Shown here: positions 56,750 through 64,000 of the stretch, piece after piece
Position numbering within the stretch: position 1 is the stretch's first letter
Layout of the letters: every line of letters starts with the position of its first letter
DNA from: Nostoc sp. TH1S01
Lineage (GTDB): Bacteria > Cyanobacteriota > Cyanobacteriia > Cyanobacteriales > Nostocaceae
Length of the DNA stretch: 64,000 nt
Reading direction: 5' to 3'
Assembly: GCA_018993265.1 (NCBI GenBank)
Contig: JAGKSW010000152.1
Span: 1-64,000, forward strand
Position numbers and translations under genes: made by a program
Notes under the pieces: model-generated
What the model saw: the letters and a program-made list of their open reading frames with translations, nothing else
Told to the model about the DNA's origin: nothing
The model's database searches: none

Positions 56750-56929
56750 GTGAAGGAAAAATCTATCAGAATTAGGCTTTCTCAGAGAAGGTACGACAAG
56801 CTAAAATCTTATGCAGAATCTAGAGAAAAAACAGTTACCCAGTTGGTTGAAGACTGGATTGATAGGATGCCAAATATAAAGATTGGCGACTCCTCCTTGA
56901 CCCCACTCCCTGATCAACCTATCGGTTGA
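56750..56929 (+). CDS. Ribbon-helix-helix (CopG/Arc-like) small protein, 59 aa
   Basis: GTG start. The first strand KSIRIRLSQRRYDKL leads into helices SYAESREKTVTQLVEDWIDRMP, the Arc/MetJ pattern (strand, turn, E-K-T-V-T-Q-L-V-E-D-W-I). Small genes like this lie beside TnpB elements or in antitoxin positions in Nostoc. Here no toxin follows and the adjacent sequence looks like decayed insertion-element DNA. Its promoter contains a perfect inverted repeat, so self-repression is likely. Confidence 0.62.
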   Translation: MKEKSIRIRLSQRRYDKLKSYAESREKTVTQLVEDWIDRMPNIKIGDSSLTPLPDQPIG

Positions 56930-56973
56930 TAATGGTCGGAGGTCAACTCGTCGCCGCCCAAAAATTCATCTCG

Positions 56974-57005
56974 TCGCCTCCCGTTCCGGGTAGGCGAGAG
57001 GCTTC
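56974..57005. terminator. Terminator between the RHH and rhodanese genes
   Basis: TCGCCTCCCG-TTC-CGGGTAGGCGA is a strong stem, followed by GAGGCTTCTTTTTG on the plus strand; the A-rich opposite side serves the convergent rhodanese gene weakly. Confidence 0.75.
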
Positions 57006-57025
57006 TTTTTGTTCAAGCTAAAAAT

Positions 57026-57478
57026 CTAGACTTCTTTTTGCTGATTTTCGGCGTGGTTTTTCAGACGAGAGACAACATTATAGTCGTCTGCACCTGCGGG
57101 AGTTCTAGATTCAACAATACCTTCTGTTGGGCCGCCGATCGCCTTCCATGCACCTAGGCCACCCTTAAGTTGAGATACATGCACAAAACCAGCAGAACGC
57201 AAAACTTGTGCTGCTTGAGCAGATTCTTCATCATTACCACCGTAAACATAGATATCACGGTTCTTATCTAGAGATGGTACTGCTCGGTCTGCTAATTCAT
57301 CTACAGGCATAGGCATTGCGCCCATGATATGACCTTCGTTATATGTCTGGCGATCGCGCACATCTAAAATTGTAAAAGCTGGTTCGCCCCATTCCAAACG
57401 AGACTTGAGAACATGAGCATCAGACACAGGCTCAATGGGTGGCTGTTGAGGAATAATACCGCCTACTAAATTATTCAT
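57026..57478 (-). CDS. Rhodanese-fold protein lacking the catalytic Cys
   Basis: This 150-aa single-domain rhodanese has FTILDVRDRQTYNEGHIMGAMPMP and QVLRSAGFVHVSQLKGGLGAWKAIGGPTEG. The active-site loop reads VYGGNDEES, with Gly in place of the usual Cys, so sulfur transfer is unlikely. Such inactive forms act as binding or regulatory modules. No signal peptide. Single gene, 5' region AT-rich. Confidence 0.88.
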   Translation of the reverse strand: MNNLVGGIIPQQPPIEPVSDAHVLKSRLEWGEPAFTILDVRDRQTYNEGHIMGAMPMPVDELADRAVPSLDKNRDIYVYGGNDEESAQAAQVLRSAGFVHVSQLKGGLGAWKAIGGPTEGIVESRTPAGADDYNVVSRLKNHAENQQKEV

Positions 57479-57693
57479 AAAATATCCTTAACTGACTTCG
57501 CTAACAGCAATTTAACGAGATTAAGCTATTTGATTGCTCTTTCTCTGGTATGAATGTTATAAAAGTCTTTCTTATGGCATATTGGGATATTTTTAACTAG
57601 GAATTCATTTGAATCATAAATATACTTATGACATCAAACCTTTTATAAATTCTGATTTCTGACTCCTGAGTTATGAATTTTTACCTAGATAAT

Positions 57694-60084
57694 TTAATTT
57701 TTGACTTTTGCGATCGCCAACAGCAGTGTTTCTTCAATTTCTTGGCGAATCGCGGGTGTAATATTATTAGCAATATTCAGACAGTTTATCAATAATTTAT
57801 TAGCAATATAATATTGCTGAATTACTTCTATTTGCTGTTGACTAAACTGCCAATCATGACAAATGTTGCGATATTGAATTAAGAGTTCTCTAAATTTTTC
57901 GTTCCAGAATTTACCATGTTCTATCCACCACTTACGAAATTTATGAGGATGGTTGTGTGCATTTGGTAATTGTTTTTTTAAATTTTGGAGAAATTGCTTA
58001 AACTTAGACTCAATAACTAAATTTAGAGCTTTGTCAAAAGCAATATTTAAAGCATGAGCATAATCAAAAACAATAGCATCATTCAAAATATAGTTACAGG
58101 CAAATTCTAGTTCTCCAGCACAAGCAAAAGTACTAGCGAGAAACTCATCAATAGCCAGTTCTGGGTTGAAGGCTAAGTTGCCAATAATAGCACACTCCAA
58201 ACCGTAGCTAGATGAATTAGCGAAAACTTGGTGTTGAGGAGAATTACTTCCTTTCAGAAACACTTCTAATGAACGACCAACACAAACTAAGTAAAAAGCC
58301 CTAATCGCACCTGCTTGATATTGAGTCGCAACTGAGTTAGATTTTTGATATAGCCACAGTAGAAAATCTTGAATTTTCTGATCATTAGCGACTAAATCAT
58401 CTATTTTTTGTTTCATTACCCGCAGCATTTCTTCAGCATTGTTTAACATACTTACAGTCAGCAAGAAGACATTTTGCCAGCGTTTTTCGGGGAGATGAGT
58501 AATTAACTGATTGAGTGACTCCTTTTGGTAATTTATCACAATATTTTTTGCAGTTAAATACTCTTGCAAAGCCAAATGAGAGAAAGAATAAATCCCATGC
58601 GATCGCTGCACTAATAAACCATAATCTACCTCAAGTATTTTTAGTAATCTTTCACTATCTTGCATCTGCTGATTTATCAAAATTGAATCATTATAAACAT
58701 AGTAATTATATTTACTTAAATGCTGAGATATTAACGACTGGATTTGTTCTTGTTCAAAAAAATAATTTTCCTGCTCAAAAGTAATAGCCGCAATTTGAGC
58801 CAGGAGCTTTTTTGCACTAGCTATGCTGAAATGCCAGTCAATTGAATGCCTTTCAATACCTCTAACTTCATCCCATCGACCTAGCAAAATATTTAATGCT
58901 TCGTCATATAACTTAGTTGGTTTAAATGTAAATTCAGATTTTGCTTGAAATAATAAGCAAATAAAATGTAACAATATTGGTGTTATCGCTAATTCTCTTA
59001 ATTGCTTATTTTCTGGCAAATGCAATTGATGAATAAATAAATTTCCTATAGAATCTCCATCTTCCTTAGATTCATGAGCAACTGCTACGAACCAATTTTT
59101 TACAAAAGTTTCAGCTTGTTGCATATCAAAGTCGGAAATTTCAACTTCCGTAAATCCTGAAAATTTGTATTTTTGAGCTGCTATTCGACAACTAATCACA
59201 AACTGATTTTTGTAATAAGACTGATAAAATCGCCGAATTTCTTTATTAACCTGATTTACATACTCCGCTTGTACTTCATCTAATCCATCTAATAAAATCA
59301 ATGCTTGACCTTCAGTTAAAACGCTTAGTGTAGACTCTGCTTCAATCCCACAGCTTAGAAATTCTTGGCTAATATACTCCAATAAACTAAAATCACTATT
59401 ATCTTTAAAATCTTCAGTAAAGTCTTTGAGGCTGATAAATATAGCTACGTGATTCGGTTTTATTTCTCCTTGATTACACCCAAGCGCCAAGTATTTCAAA
59501 AATGTGGTTTTACCTGCACTTGGTTTACCCAACACCATCAACTTAGAGTACAGCGATGCAGCTTCTAACCCTGGTAATTTTTTGTGTAGCTGTGTTTGTC
59601 CAACTCGATTAAACCCTGATTCAAAACAAAAGTCTTTTAACAAATCTCCAATTTCTATCCATCTCTGACTAGTAATTTGTTCTAATACATAAACAGGAGT
59701 ATAAATATCAACCAACGGAATTGCTTGGGCAATATCTAACATTTGTACAGTACAGCACTGGTCTTGAATTTTTCCTTGGCGCTTTTGACGTATTTCCTGC
59801 ACCAATATATTTAAATCTCTCTTATTAATATTTGATTGAGCAATCGAATCTGAAGTTATATCTTCTGGCAATTCAGCAATTTTTTGCCAAGATAATCCTA
59901 AATGTTGGCAAATTTGTACAAAGCAACTACGAGAAACTGGCTCACCTGCAAAAAACTTAGATACTGGTTGACGTGTAATACCTAAAGCTATTGCTAATTT
60001 GTGTTGGCTTAAAGTTTTATCAGTTAAGGCTGTTTTCGCAGCTCTAATACCTTCTAAGGAAGCTCTGAGTCCTTGGCTTGTCAT
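57694..60084 (-). CDS. NACHT NTPase with N-terminal HTH domain
   Basis: This 796-aa STAND protein has an N-terminal XRE-like helix-turn-helix at residues 1-75 (LSQHKLAIALGITRQPVSKFFAGEPVSRSCFVQICQHLGL). A linker precedes the NACHT domain with Walker A VLGKPSAGKTTFLKYL (about 186) and Walker B ALILLDGLDEV. The C-terminal half is helical (LQEYLTAKNIV, then a NACHT-associated helical domain) with no LRR, WD40 or TPR. Cyanobacteria carry many such genes, and bacterial NACHT proteins include antiphage systems. The HTH may bind DNA or act as a signalling adaptor. No effector gene is adjacent. Confidence 0.88.
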   Translation of the reverse strand: MTSQGLRASLEGIRAAKTALTDKTLSQHKLAIALGITRQPVSKFFAGEPVSRSCFVQICQHLGLSWQKIAELPEDITSDSIAQSNINKRDLNILVQEIRQKRQGKIQDQCCTVQMLDIAQAIPLVDIYTPVYVLEQITSQRWIEIGDLLKDFCFESGFNRVGQTQLHKKLPGLEAASLYSKLMVLGKPSAGKTTFLKYLALGCNQGEIKPNHVAIFISLKDFTEDFKDNSDFSLLEYISQEFLSCGIEAESTLSVLTEGQALILLDGLDEVQAEYVNQVNKEIRRFYQSYYKNQFVISCRIAAQKYKFSGFTEVEISDFDMQQAETFVKNWFVAVAHESKEDGDSIGNLFIHQLHLPENKQLRELAITPILLHFICLLFQAKSEFTFKPTKLYDEALNILLGRWDEVRGIERHSIDWHFSIASAKKLLAQIAAITFEQENYFFEQEQIQSLISQHLSKYNYYVYNDSILINQQMQDSERLLKILEVDYGLLVQRSHGIYSFSHLALQEYLTAKNIVINYQKESLNQLITHLPEKRWQNVFLLTVSMLNNAEEMLRVMKQKIDDLVANDQKIQDFLLWLYQKSNSVATQYQAGAIRAFYLVCVGRSLEVFLKGSNSPQHQVFANSSSYGLECAIIGNLAFNPELAIDEFLASTFACAGELEFACNYILNDAIVFDYAHALNIAFDKALNLVIESKFKQFLQNLKKQLPNAHNHPHKFRKWWIEHGKFWNEKFRELLIQYRNICHDWQFSQQQIEVIQQYYIANKLLINCLNIANNITPAIRQEIEETLLLAIAKVKN

Positions 60085-60608
60085 ACAATCAGCTTTTTAA
60101 GTGTTTTTGGTTACAAGTAGGAATGTAGCTGCACGTAGACACACCCTGGACAGATGGCCTTTCCTTTCCAACTCCATTTACTGTGGAAAGTTTAGAGTAA
60201 GTTATTTTACCAAATTTCAGTTGAGGCTGGCTTGGTGAGCAATTGACTTTCTGTCTGAAGGGTATTTCTTCTGGGAAAATCCCCAATAAATTAAATTTAT
60301 TTTAAAGACGAGAGTATTTAATTATACTGTTAAATTCAAAATCATACAAAAATCATACAAAAATTATACATTTGGTATGCACTATGATAGCTGAAGTTTT
60401 CCGAAATTTAATAGAAAATTAAGTGTATCTCTGTATATTAGTGCCAATGTCTGGGAAAAAGCTGTTTTATGTCTAAGTACTCGACTTAGGTAAATGTCAA
60501 GAAAATCTCAAAAATTTTTGTAATACAAACTTCCTGAGAGTGGCTTCTCGTAATTTACAAAAGCTATCTCAACTACGAGTTGCCAGATTAATCATAGGCT
60601 AGAAATTT
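60085..60608. other. Gene-free promoter region between NACHT and regulator genes
   Basis: No supported gene was found. 60330-60375 is very AT-rich with repeats of CATACAAAAAT, which could contain promoters in both directions. A short minus-strand frame at 60089-60286 lacks family features. Confidence 0.5.
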
Positions 60609-61325
60609 ATGGTGACGCTTCCTGCTACAAATCCCAAAATTCTTGTTGTGGATGACGACTTTGGTGTCCGTAATCTTATCTATCGTTTTCTCGGTCGAAA
60701 ATATCAAATAGAGTCTGCGGCAGATGGAAAAACGGCACTATCTTTGTTTGAGCAATTTAATCCAGTTTTAGTAATTTTAGATTGGAATTTACCAGATATC
60801 AGTGGCTACAGTTTGTGCGAAGAAATGCAGAGACGTACGAATGTGTTAGTAATGATACTGACCAGTAGAAATGCGGAAGAAGATAAAATTAAGATTCTTT
60901 CTGCGGGTGCTGATGACTTTTTGACTAAACCATTTAGTCTTGCAGAAGTAGAAGTTAGAGTACAAGCACTTTTAAGACGTGTACGTTCTATCAACCCATC
61001 CCCTGTACAACGCTTGGTTTTCAAGCAACTAGCTATTAATCCAGAAGGTAGAGAAGTCACGCTCAATGATAAACCACTAAATTTAACAGCTTTGGAGTTT
61101 AATATTTTACATTTTTTGGCAAGTCATCCTAATCAAGCTTGGAGTCGTCCACAACTTATCCAAAAAATTTGGGGTTGCGACTATGTGGGCGATGGACGAG
61201 TTGTTGATGTACACATTGGTCAACTACGCAAGAAATTAGAAGTTGATCAGAACGTACCTGAGTTTATTAAAACAGTTCGTGGCTACGGTTATAAATTTGA
61301 ATTGCCAGAAGCAACAACCGCTTGA
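60609..61325 (+). CDS. OmpR/PhoB-family response regulator
   Basis: This 238-aa protein has a receiver domain (1-120) with acidic DDD near residue 15, phospho-Asp in LVILDWNLPD, Thr in ILTSRN and Lys in FLTKPFS. A winged-helix effector domain follows (LNLTALEFNILHFLASHPNQAWSRPQLIQKIWG, VVDVHIGQLRKKLEVD, IKTVRGYGYKFE). No kinase gene is adjacent, so it is an orphan regulator. It lies about 680 bases upstream of the peptide precursor genes; control of them is possible but unproven. Confidence 0.93.
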   Translation: MVTLPATNPKILVVDDDFGVRNLIYRFLGRKYQIESAADGKTALSLFEQFNPVLVILDWNLPDISGYSLCEEMQRRTNVLVMILTSRNAEEDKIKILSAGADDFLTKPFSLAEVEVRVQALLRRVRSINPSPVQRLVFKQLAINPEGREVTLNDKPLNLTALEFNILHFLASHPNQAWSRPQLIQKIWGCDYVGDGRVVDVHIGQLRKKLEVDQNVPEFIKTVRGYGYKFELPEATTA

Positions 61326-61374
61326 TAAGTTAATTACACTACTACAATGACAATACATCCAAGAAACTAGTACA

Positions 61375-61470
61375 AAAAGGCTGAAGTATGAAGTCTGAAA
61401 TGAAAAAACCTTTATAGTGAGCTTTCCAGCAATTTATCATGGGTGCTTTATTTCCGCCGTGCTGTACTAG
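61375..61470 (+). repeat. MGALFPPC repeat element (copy 2) with STRR edge
   Basis: It starts with CTGAAGTATGAAGTCTGAAA units and continues through GAGCTTTCCAGCAATTTATC to GGGTGCTTTATTTCCGCC. The reverse complement of 47600-47697 matches it with few changes. Confidence 0.75.
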
Positions 61471-61594
61471 GATAGAAAAGCATTTAGAAACTCAAATTTC
61501 CAATTATAGTGATGTTTCGTCTCAAATTCCATTAGGTGCTACAAATCTTCGTAGCACCTTTGTTTATCGTTTTTTAAAGACAAAACTTGTATAA
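61439..61594 (+). CDS. Micro-ORF of the MGALFPPC repeat family (copy 2)
   Basis: A 51-codon frame begins MGALFPPCCTRIEKHLETQ. Its second half overlaps a perfect hairpin (61534-61559), which argues that the transcript may end there and the frame may be shorter or not translated. No ribosome-binding site is obvious. Kept as a candidate because the start region is conserved with the copy at 47501-47632. Confidence 0.3.
   Translation: MGALFPPCCTRIEKHLETQISNYSDVSSQIPLGATNLRSTFVYRFLKTKLV
61534..61566 (+). terminator. Hairpin within/after the micro-ORF
   Basis: AGGTGCTAC and GTAGCACCT form a 9-bp stem with an 8-nt loop, followed by TTGTTT. It suggests that a short transcript starts upstream in the repeat element. 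The remaining spacer to 62006 is AT-rich and gene-free, probably holding the precursor promoter. Confidence 0.75.
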
Positions 61595-62006
61595 TTATGT
61601 CGCTAAAATGCTTTTAATATAGACACATATAACTTAGCAAATACTAGAAGTAGATAGCCTGACCTAATTATTCTGCCTGCTTTGATTTGTTGAGTCTGAT
61701 TAAGGCAGATTTCAAGGCGATCGCATCTTAGTTGCAACTAATATTGATAATCAAAATAGCAATTAAAATGTTGATTTTGTCTTAGTTATTTATTTAAAAA
61801 ATATTTAAATACTCCTTTATTTATTACAGACTAAAATAAATATTTTTGTTTCGGACATAATTAGTCATTTTAGGACGTAATTATCTTTATTAAGCTATTG
61901 AACAATAAAGTTTTTTTCATAAAAATGTCAGTATGAATTAAGCAATGCAAGCTTAATCCATACATAAATGAATGTTTTCTGCCAATTTTGATTGGAGGAA
62001 AAAAGA

Positions 62007-62435
62007 ATGAAACAAATGAATATGTCAGAACCAAATCCTGCCGGTTCAAAACTGTTTACAGATACAGAAAGCTTTTTAGAAGACTTAGGTGATACAGAAG
62101 CTATGGCTGTACAAGGCGGAGAAGGCGCTCTATTCCTGCCATACATCGCCTATGGTCAGAAGTTTCTAGAGTATGGCGTGAACGGATTTGCGATCGCTAA
62201 TATTGCATCCATTGCCAAATCATTTAGTGCTGCTGGTATCGGTGGCTTTGGTGGTGCTGGTGGTGGTGCTGGTGGTGGCGCTGGTGGTGTTGGTGATGCT
62301 GGTGCTGGCGGCGCTGGTGGTGCTGGTGGTGCTGGTGCTGCGCCTGTTGCGCCTGCTGCGCCTGCTGGTAGTGTTGGTGGTGCTGGTGCGGCTGGTTTGC
62401 ATGGTCTCAGTGGCAGCATAACCTATACGTTGTAG
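62007..62435 (+). CDS. Double-Gly leader peptide precursor 1 (RiPP-like), 142 aa
   Basis: GGAGG 8 bases upstream fixes ATG 62007. The leader (about residues 1-38) is acidic and ends DTEAMAVQGG, a double-Gly processing site. The core EGALFLPYIAYGQKFLEYG is followed by hydrophobic VNGFAIANIASIAKSFSAAG, then a Gly/Ala tail of about 65 residues, which in this copy includes Pro and ends SGSITYTL. There is no Cys anywhere. Three paralogues stand in tandem upstream of a HopA1-family gene. I infer a modified secreted peptide; the product is unknown. Confidence 0.75.
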   Translation: MKQMNMSEPNPAGSKLFTDTESFLEDLGDTEAMAVQGGEGALFLPYIAYGQKFLEYGVNGFAIANIASIAKSFSAAGIGGFGGAGGGAGGGAGGVGDAGAGGAGGAGGAGAAPVAPAAPAGSVGGAGAAGLHGLSGSITYTL

Positions 62436-62521
62436 TTTGCTGGTCAATCAAGTTCTTACAATCAACAACACAACCACAAACAAGTTTAGGTATTGAATGT
62501 ATTGAATTAGGAGAAAAAACA

Positions 62522-62854
62522 ATGGTCAACATCAATGGTTCTGCATTACATCCAACAGGTTCTGAATTGTTTACAGATACAGAAAGCTTTTTAGAAGACT
62601 TAGGTGATACAGAAGCGATGGCTGTACAAGGCGGAGAAGGCGCTTTATTCCTGCCATACATCGCCTATGGTCAGAAGTTTCTAGAGTATGGCGTGAACGG
62701 ATTTGCGATCGCTAATATTGCATCCATCGCCAAGTCATTTAGTGCTGCTGGTATTCTTGGCCTTGGTGGTGCTGGTGGTGCTGGCGGTGCTGGTGGTGGT
62801 GCTGGTGGTGGTGCTGGTGGTGGCGCTGGTGGTGTTGGCGGTGCTGCCGAATAG
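62522..62854 (+). CDS. Double-Gly leader peptide precursor 2 (RiPP-like), 110 aa
   Basis: AGGAG precedes ATG 62522. The leader GSELFTDTESFLEDLGDTEA, then MAVQGG, and the core LFLPYIAYGQKFLEYG with IANIASIAKSFSAAG are virtually identical to precursor 1. The tail is shorter (ILGLGGAGGAGGAGGGAGGG..., ending GGAAE). Only Ser residues (three in IASIAKSFS) could be dehydrated; no Cys or Thr follows the GG. The intergenic distance to precursor 1 is 86 bases. Confidence 0.75.
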   Translation: MVNINGSALHPTGSELFTDTESFLEDLGDTEAMAVQGGEGALFLPYIAYGQKFLEYGVNGFAIANIASIAKSFSAAGILGLGGAGGAGGAGGGAGGGAGGGAGGVGGAAE

Positions 62855-62935
62855 ATGGTCATTTGCTGGTCAATAGGATTTAGCAATTCACACATGAATT
62901 CCAAAGAAGTTTAGCTATTGAATAGGAGAAAAACA

Positions 62936-63265
62936 ATGGTCAACATTAATGCATCTAAAATCAATCCTGCTGGTTCTGAACTGTTCACAGATGCAGAAAA
63001 CTTTCTCGAAGACTTAACTGATACAGAAGCTATGGCTGTGCAGGGAGGAGAAGGCGATTTATTTCTGCCATATATTGCCTTCGGTCAGAAGTTTCTAGAG
63101 TATGGCGTAAACGGATTTGCGATCGCTAATATTGCATCCATTGCTAAGTCATTTAGTGCTGCTGGCGCTGGTGCTGGCGCTGGTGGTGCTGGCGGTGCTG
63201 GCGCTGGTGGTGCTGGCGCTGGTGCTGGTGGTGTTGGCGGTGGTGGTGCTGGTGGTGCCTTCTAG
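62936..63265 (+). CDS. Double-Gly leader peptide precursor 3 (RiPP-like), 109 aa
   Basis: AGGAG lies before ATG 62936. It is more diverged in the leader (DAENFLEDLTDTEAMAVQGG), has D for A after GEG and F for Y in YIAFGQKF, but an identical VNGFAIANIASIAKSFSAAG. The tail is Gly/Ala only (GAGAGAGGAGGAG...) and ends GGAF. It is the last precursor before the HopA1 gene, with a 9-bp hairpin in the 123-base gap. Confidence 0.75.
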   Translation: MVNINASKINPAGSELFTDAENFLEDLTDTEAMAVQGGEGDLFLPYIAFGQKFLEYGVNGFAIANIASIAKSFSAAGAGAGAGGAGGAGAGGAGAGAGGVGGGGAGGAF

Positions 63266-63285
63266 ATTGTCATTTGTTAGTCAAT

Positions 63286-63313
63286 AGGATTCAGTTATTA
63301 ATAGCTGAATCCT
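63286..63313 (+). terminator. Hairpin after the third precursor
   Basis: AGGATTCAG and CTGAATCCT form a 9-bp stem with a 10-nt loop and no T-run. It may partly stop or process the transcript between the precursors and the HopA1 gene, giving more precursor than enzyme. Confidence 0.5.
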
Positions 63314-63388
63314 ACTCAAGTCAGACAATTAGTAGTAAGTCTATTTTAAAAAATCATATTTTTATAATTGAATAATGTGATTAAAAGT

Positions 63389-64000
63389 ATGCAGTTACTA
63401 AGTTCAATTTCGTTACAAAACTTTGAACACAGACTACTAACTTCTTTGCTAGACATAGCCAGTAACCTTAACATTCAGTCTAACTTTTGTATTTCTCATC
63501 CTAAATACAAACCCTTGAAACTACCAGAAGAAGCGGTAGTACGCTTTCAACAATTACCTTTAAAGCTTCAGCACAAGTTTTTAAGTTCACAATTGTGCAA
63601 TTTTCTCTACGGTATTTATTATAACGGTGCTGGCAAAAAGGCTCTGTCTTTAGATATAAATCTAATGGATTCAACAATGCCTAACAATTTAGAAAACAAT
63701 ACTTATTTTGGAGTAGATGTAGAGTTTTATGAGCAATTACACTTATCCAATAAAGGTAGAGGCTACTTTGACCCCGGTTGGCAAGTTTTAAGGGAAGAGA
63801 GCGATCGCTCTGTGGTGGTGAAAAAAGCTGGCTTGACTTTGTATATAGAACGCGATCGCCATCTTCGAGATAGAGAAAAAAATGCGATCGCTGGAGATAT
63901 GGTGGCCGTCCAAATGCCTCGTAATTTGGTGCAGAACGGTTTTTATATGGCTGTTGGCGATGCTGGATTATCAAGTTCTGCTGATCATGCAATCAATTTA
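63389..64000 (+). CDS. HopA1-family protein, N-terminal part (runs off the window)
   Basis: The frame is open from ATG 63389 to the last base (204 codons), so the gene is partial. Visible motifs are SNFCISHPKYKPLKLPEEAVVRFQQLPLKLQHKFLSSQL, NFLYGIYYNG, LENNTYFGVDVEFYEQLHLSNKGRGYFDPGWQVLREESD and QNGFYMAVGDAG, which I recognise as the cyanobacterial HopA1-like family (PF17914 relatives). In class V lanthipeptide pathways HopA1-domain proteins act as the lyase that eliminates phospho-Ser/Thr to dehydroamino acids with a kinase-like partner. That partner would be expected just beyond this window. Confidence 0.75.
   Translation, partial: MQLLSSISLQNFEHRLLTSLLDIASNLNIQSNFCISHPKYKPLKLPEEAVVRFQQLPLKLQHKFLSSQLCNFLYGIYYNGAGKKALSLDINLMDSTMPNNLENNTYFGVDVEFYEQLHLSNKGRGYFDPGWQVLREESDRSVVVKKAGLTLYIERDRHLRDREKNAIAGDMVAVQMPRNLVQNGFYMAVGDAGLSSSADHAINL

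Noticed and set aside
62156-62904. Pro/Ala-rich minus-strand frames and Val/Leu-rich plus frames over the precursor tails
   Set aside because: They are alternative readings of the GGT/GCT triplet repeats; leaders and ribosome-binding sites support only the plus-strand precursor frame.
62007-63265. Class II lanthipeptide or microcin with double-Gly leader
   Set aside because: There is no Cys in any precursor and no LanM-type gene in the visible part, so ordinary lanthionine chemistry is not supported.

Overview
The window reads as chromosome of a heterocyst-forming-type cyanobacterium (Nostocales, Nostoc/Anabaena-like). The palindrome GCGATCGC (HIP1) is scattered throughout. Intergenic spaces carry the heptamer-type tandem repeats typical of this group. 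Genes such as ho1, crtP-crtB, a CrtW-type ketolase, RRM protein + rpsU, DUF3181 and ABA4-like proteins are cyanobacterial. The order crtP, crtB, then a neutral amino-acid binding protein matches, from memory, Anabaena PCC 7120.

Layout. 0-2 kb: end of a VapB-type antitoxin and a caspase-GUN4 fusion. 2-17 kb: mostly housekeeping or orphan conserved genes (glmM, heme oxygenase, CobW GTPase, ABA4-like, VOC, aldo/keto reductase, cytochrome c6, Uma2, Pmp3, holin-like, radical SAM, nagZ). 17.7-22 kb: crtP-crtB, tRNA-Ser(GCT), natB. 22-33.6 kb: outer-membrane-like protein, beta-lactamase-fold hydrolase, NlpC/P60 endopeptidase, glycosyltransferase, rpsU with its RRM partner, MFS transporter, tRNA-Arg(ACG), moaC, and a GAF sensor with a response regulator. 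33.6-38.3 kb: a small carotenoid island with a three-domain carotenoid oxygenase and a convergent crtW. The oxygenase is bracketed by a 98-bp inverted repeat. The two genes share an unusual 9-bp tandem repeat upstream. The island sits between an intact 2TM gene and a decayed second copy of that locus.

39.5-60 kb is an accessory region rich in STAND/NLR-like and toxin-type genes: CHAT-NB-ARC-TPR protein, REP-associated transposase with cloverleaf-like repeats, a Bell-type effector paired with a WD40 STAND ATPase through a shared amyloid-like motif, a VapBC-type pair, a NACHT protein, and TnpB-like debris beside a ribbon-helix-helix gene. Ordinary genes (clpB, SUI1, trpB, RNase D) are interspersed. 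Several members are damaged: the WD40 array has an in-frame TAG, the TPR array runs into a repeat unit, and a DUF29 gene is truncated by a mobile element.

60.6-64 kb: an OmpR-type regulator, a duplicated micro-ORF element, then three tandem short precursors with a double-Gly leader and Gly/Ala-rich tails, followed by the start of a HopA1-family gene cut by the window end. This looks like a peptide (RiPP-like) locus. The cores have no Cys, so it would not make ordinary lanthionine rings. The two most notable systems are this locus and the Bell/STAND amyloid-signalling pair. All function calls are from motif reading without searches.
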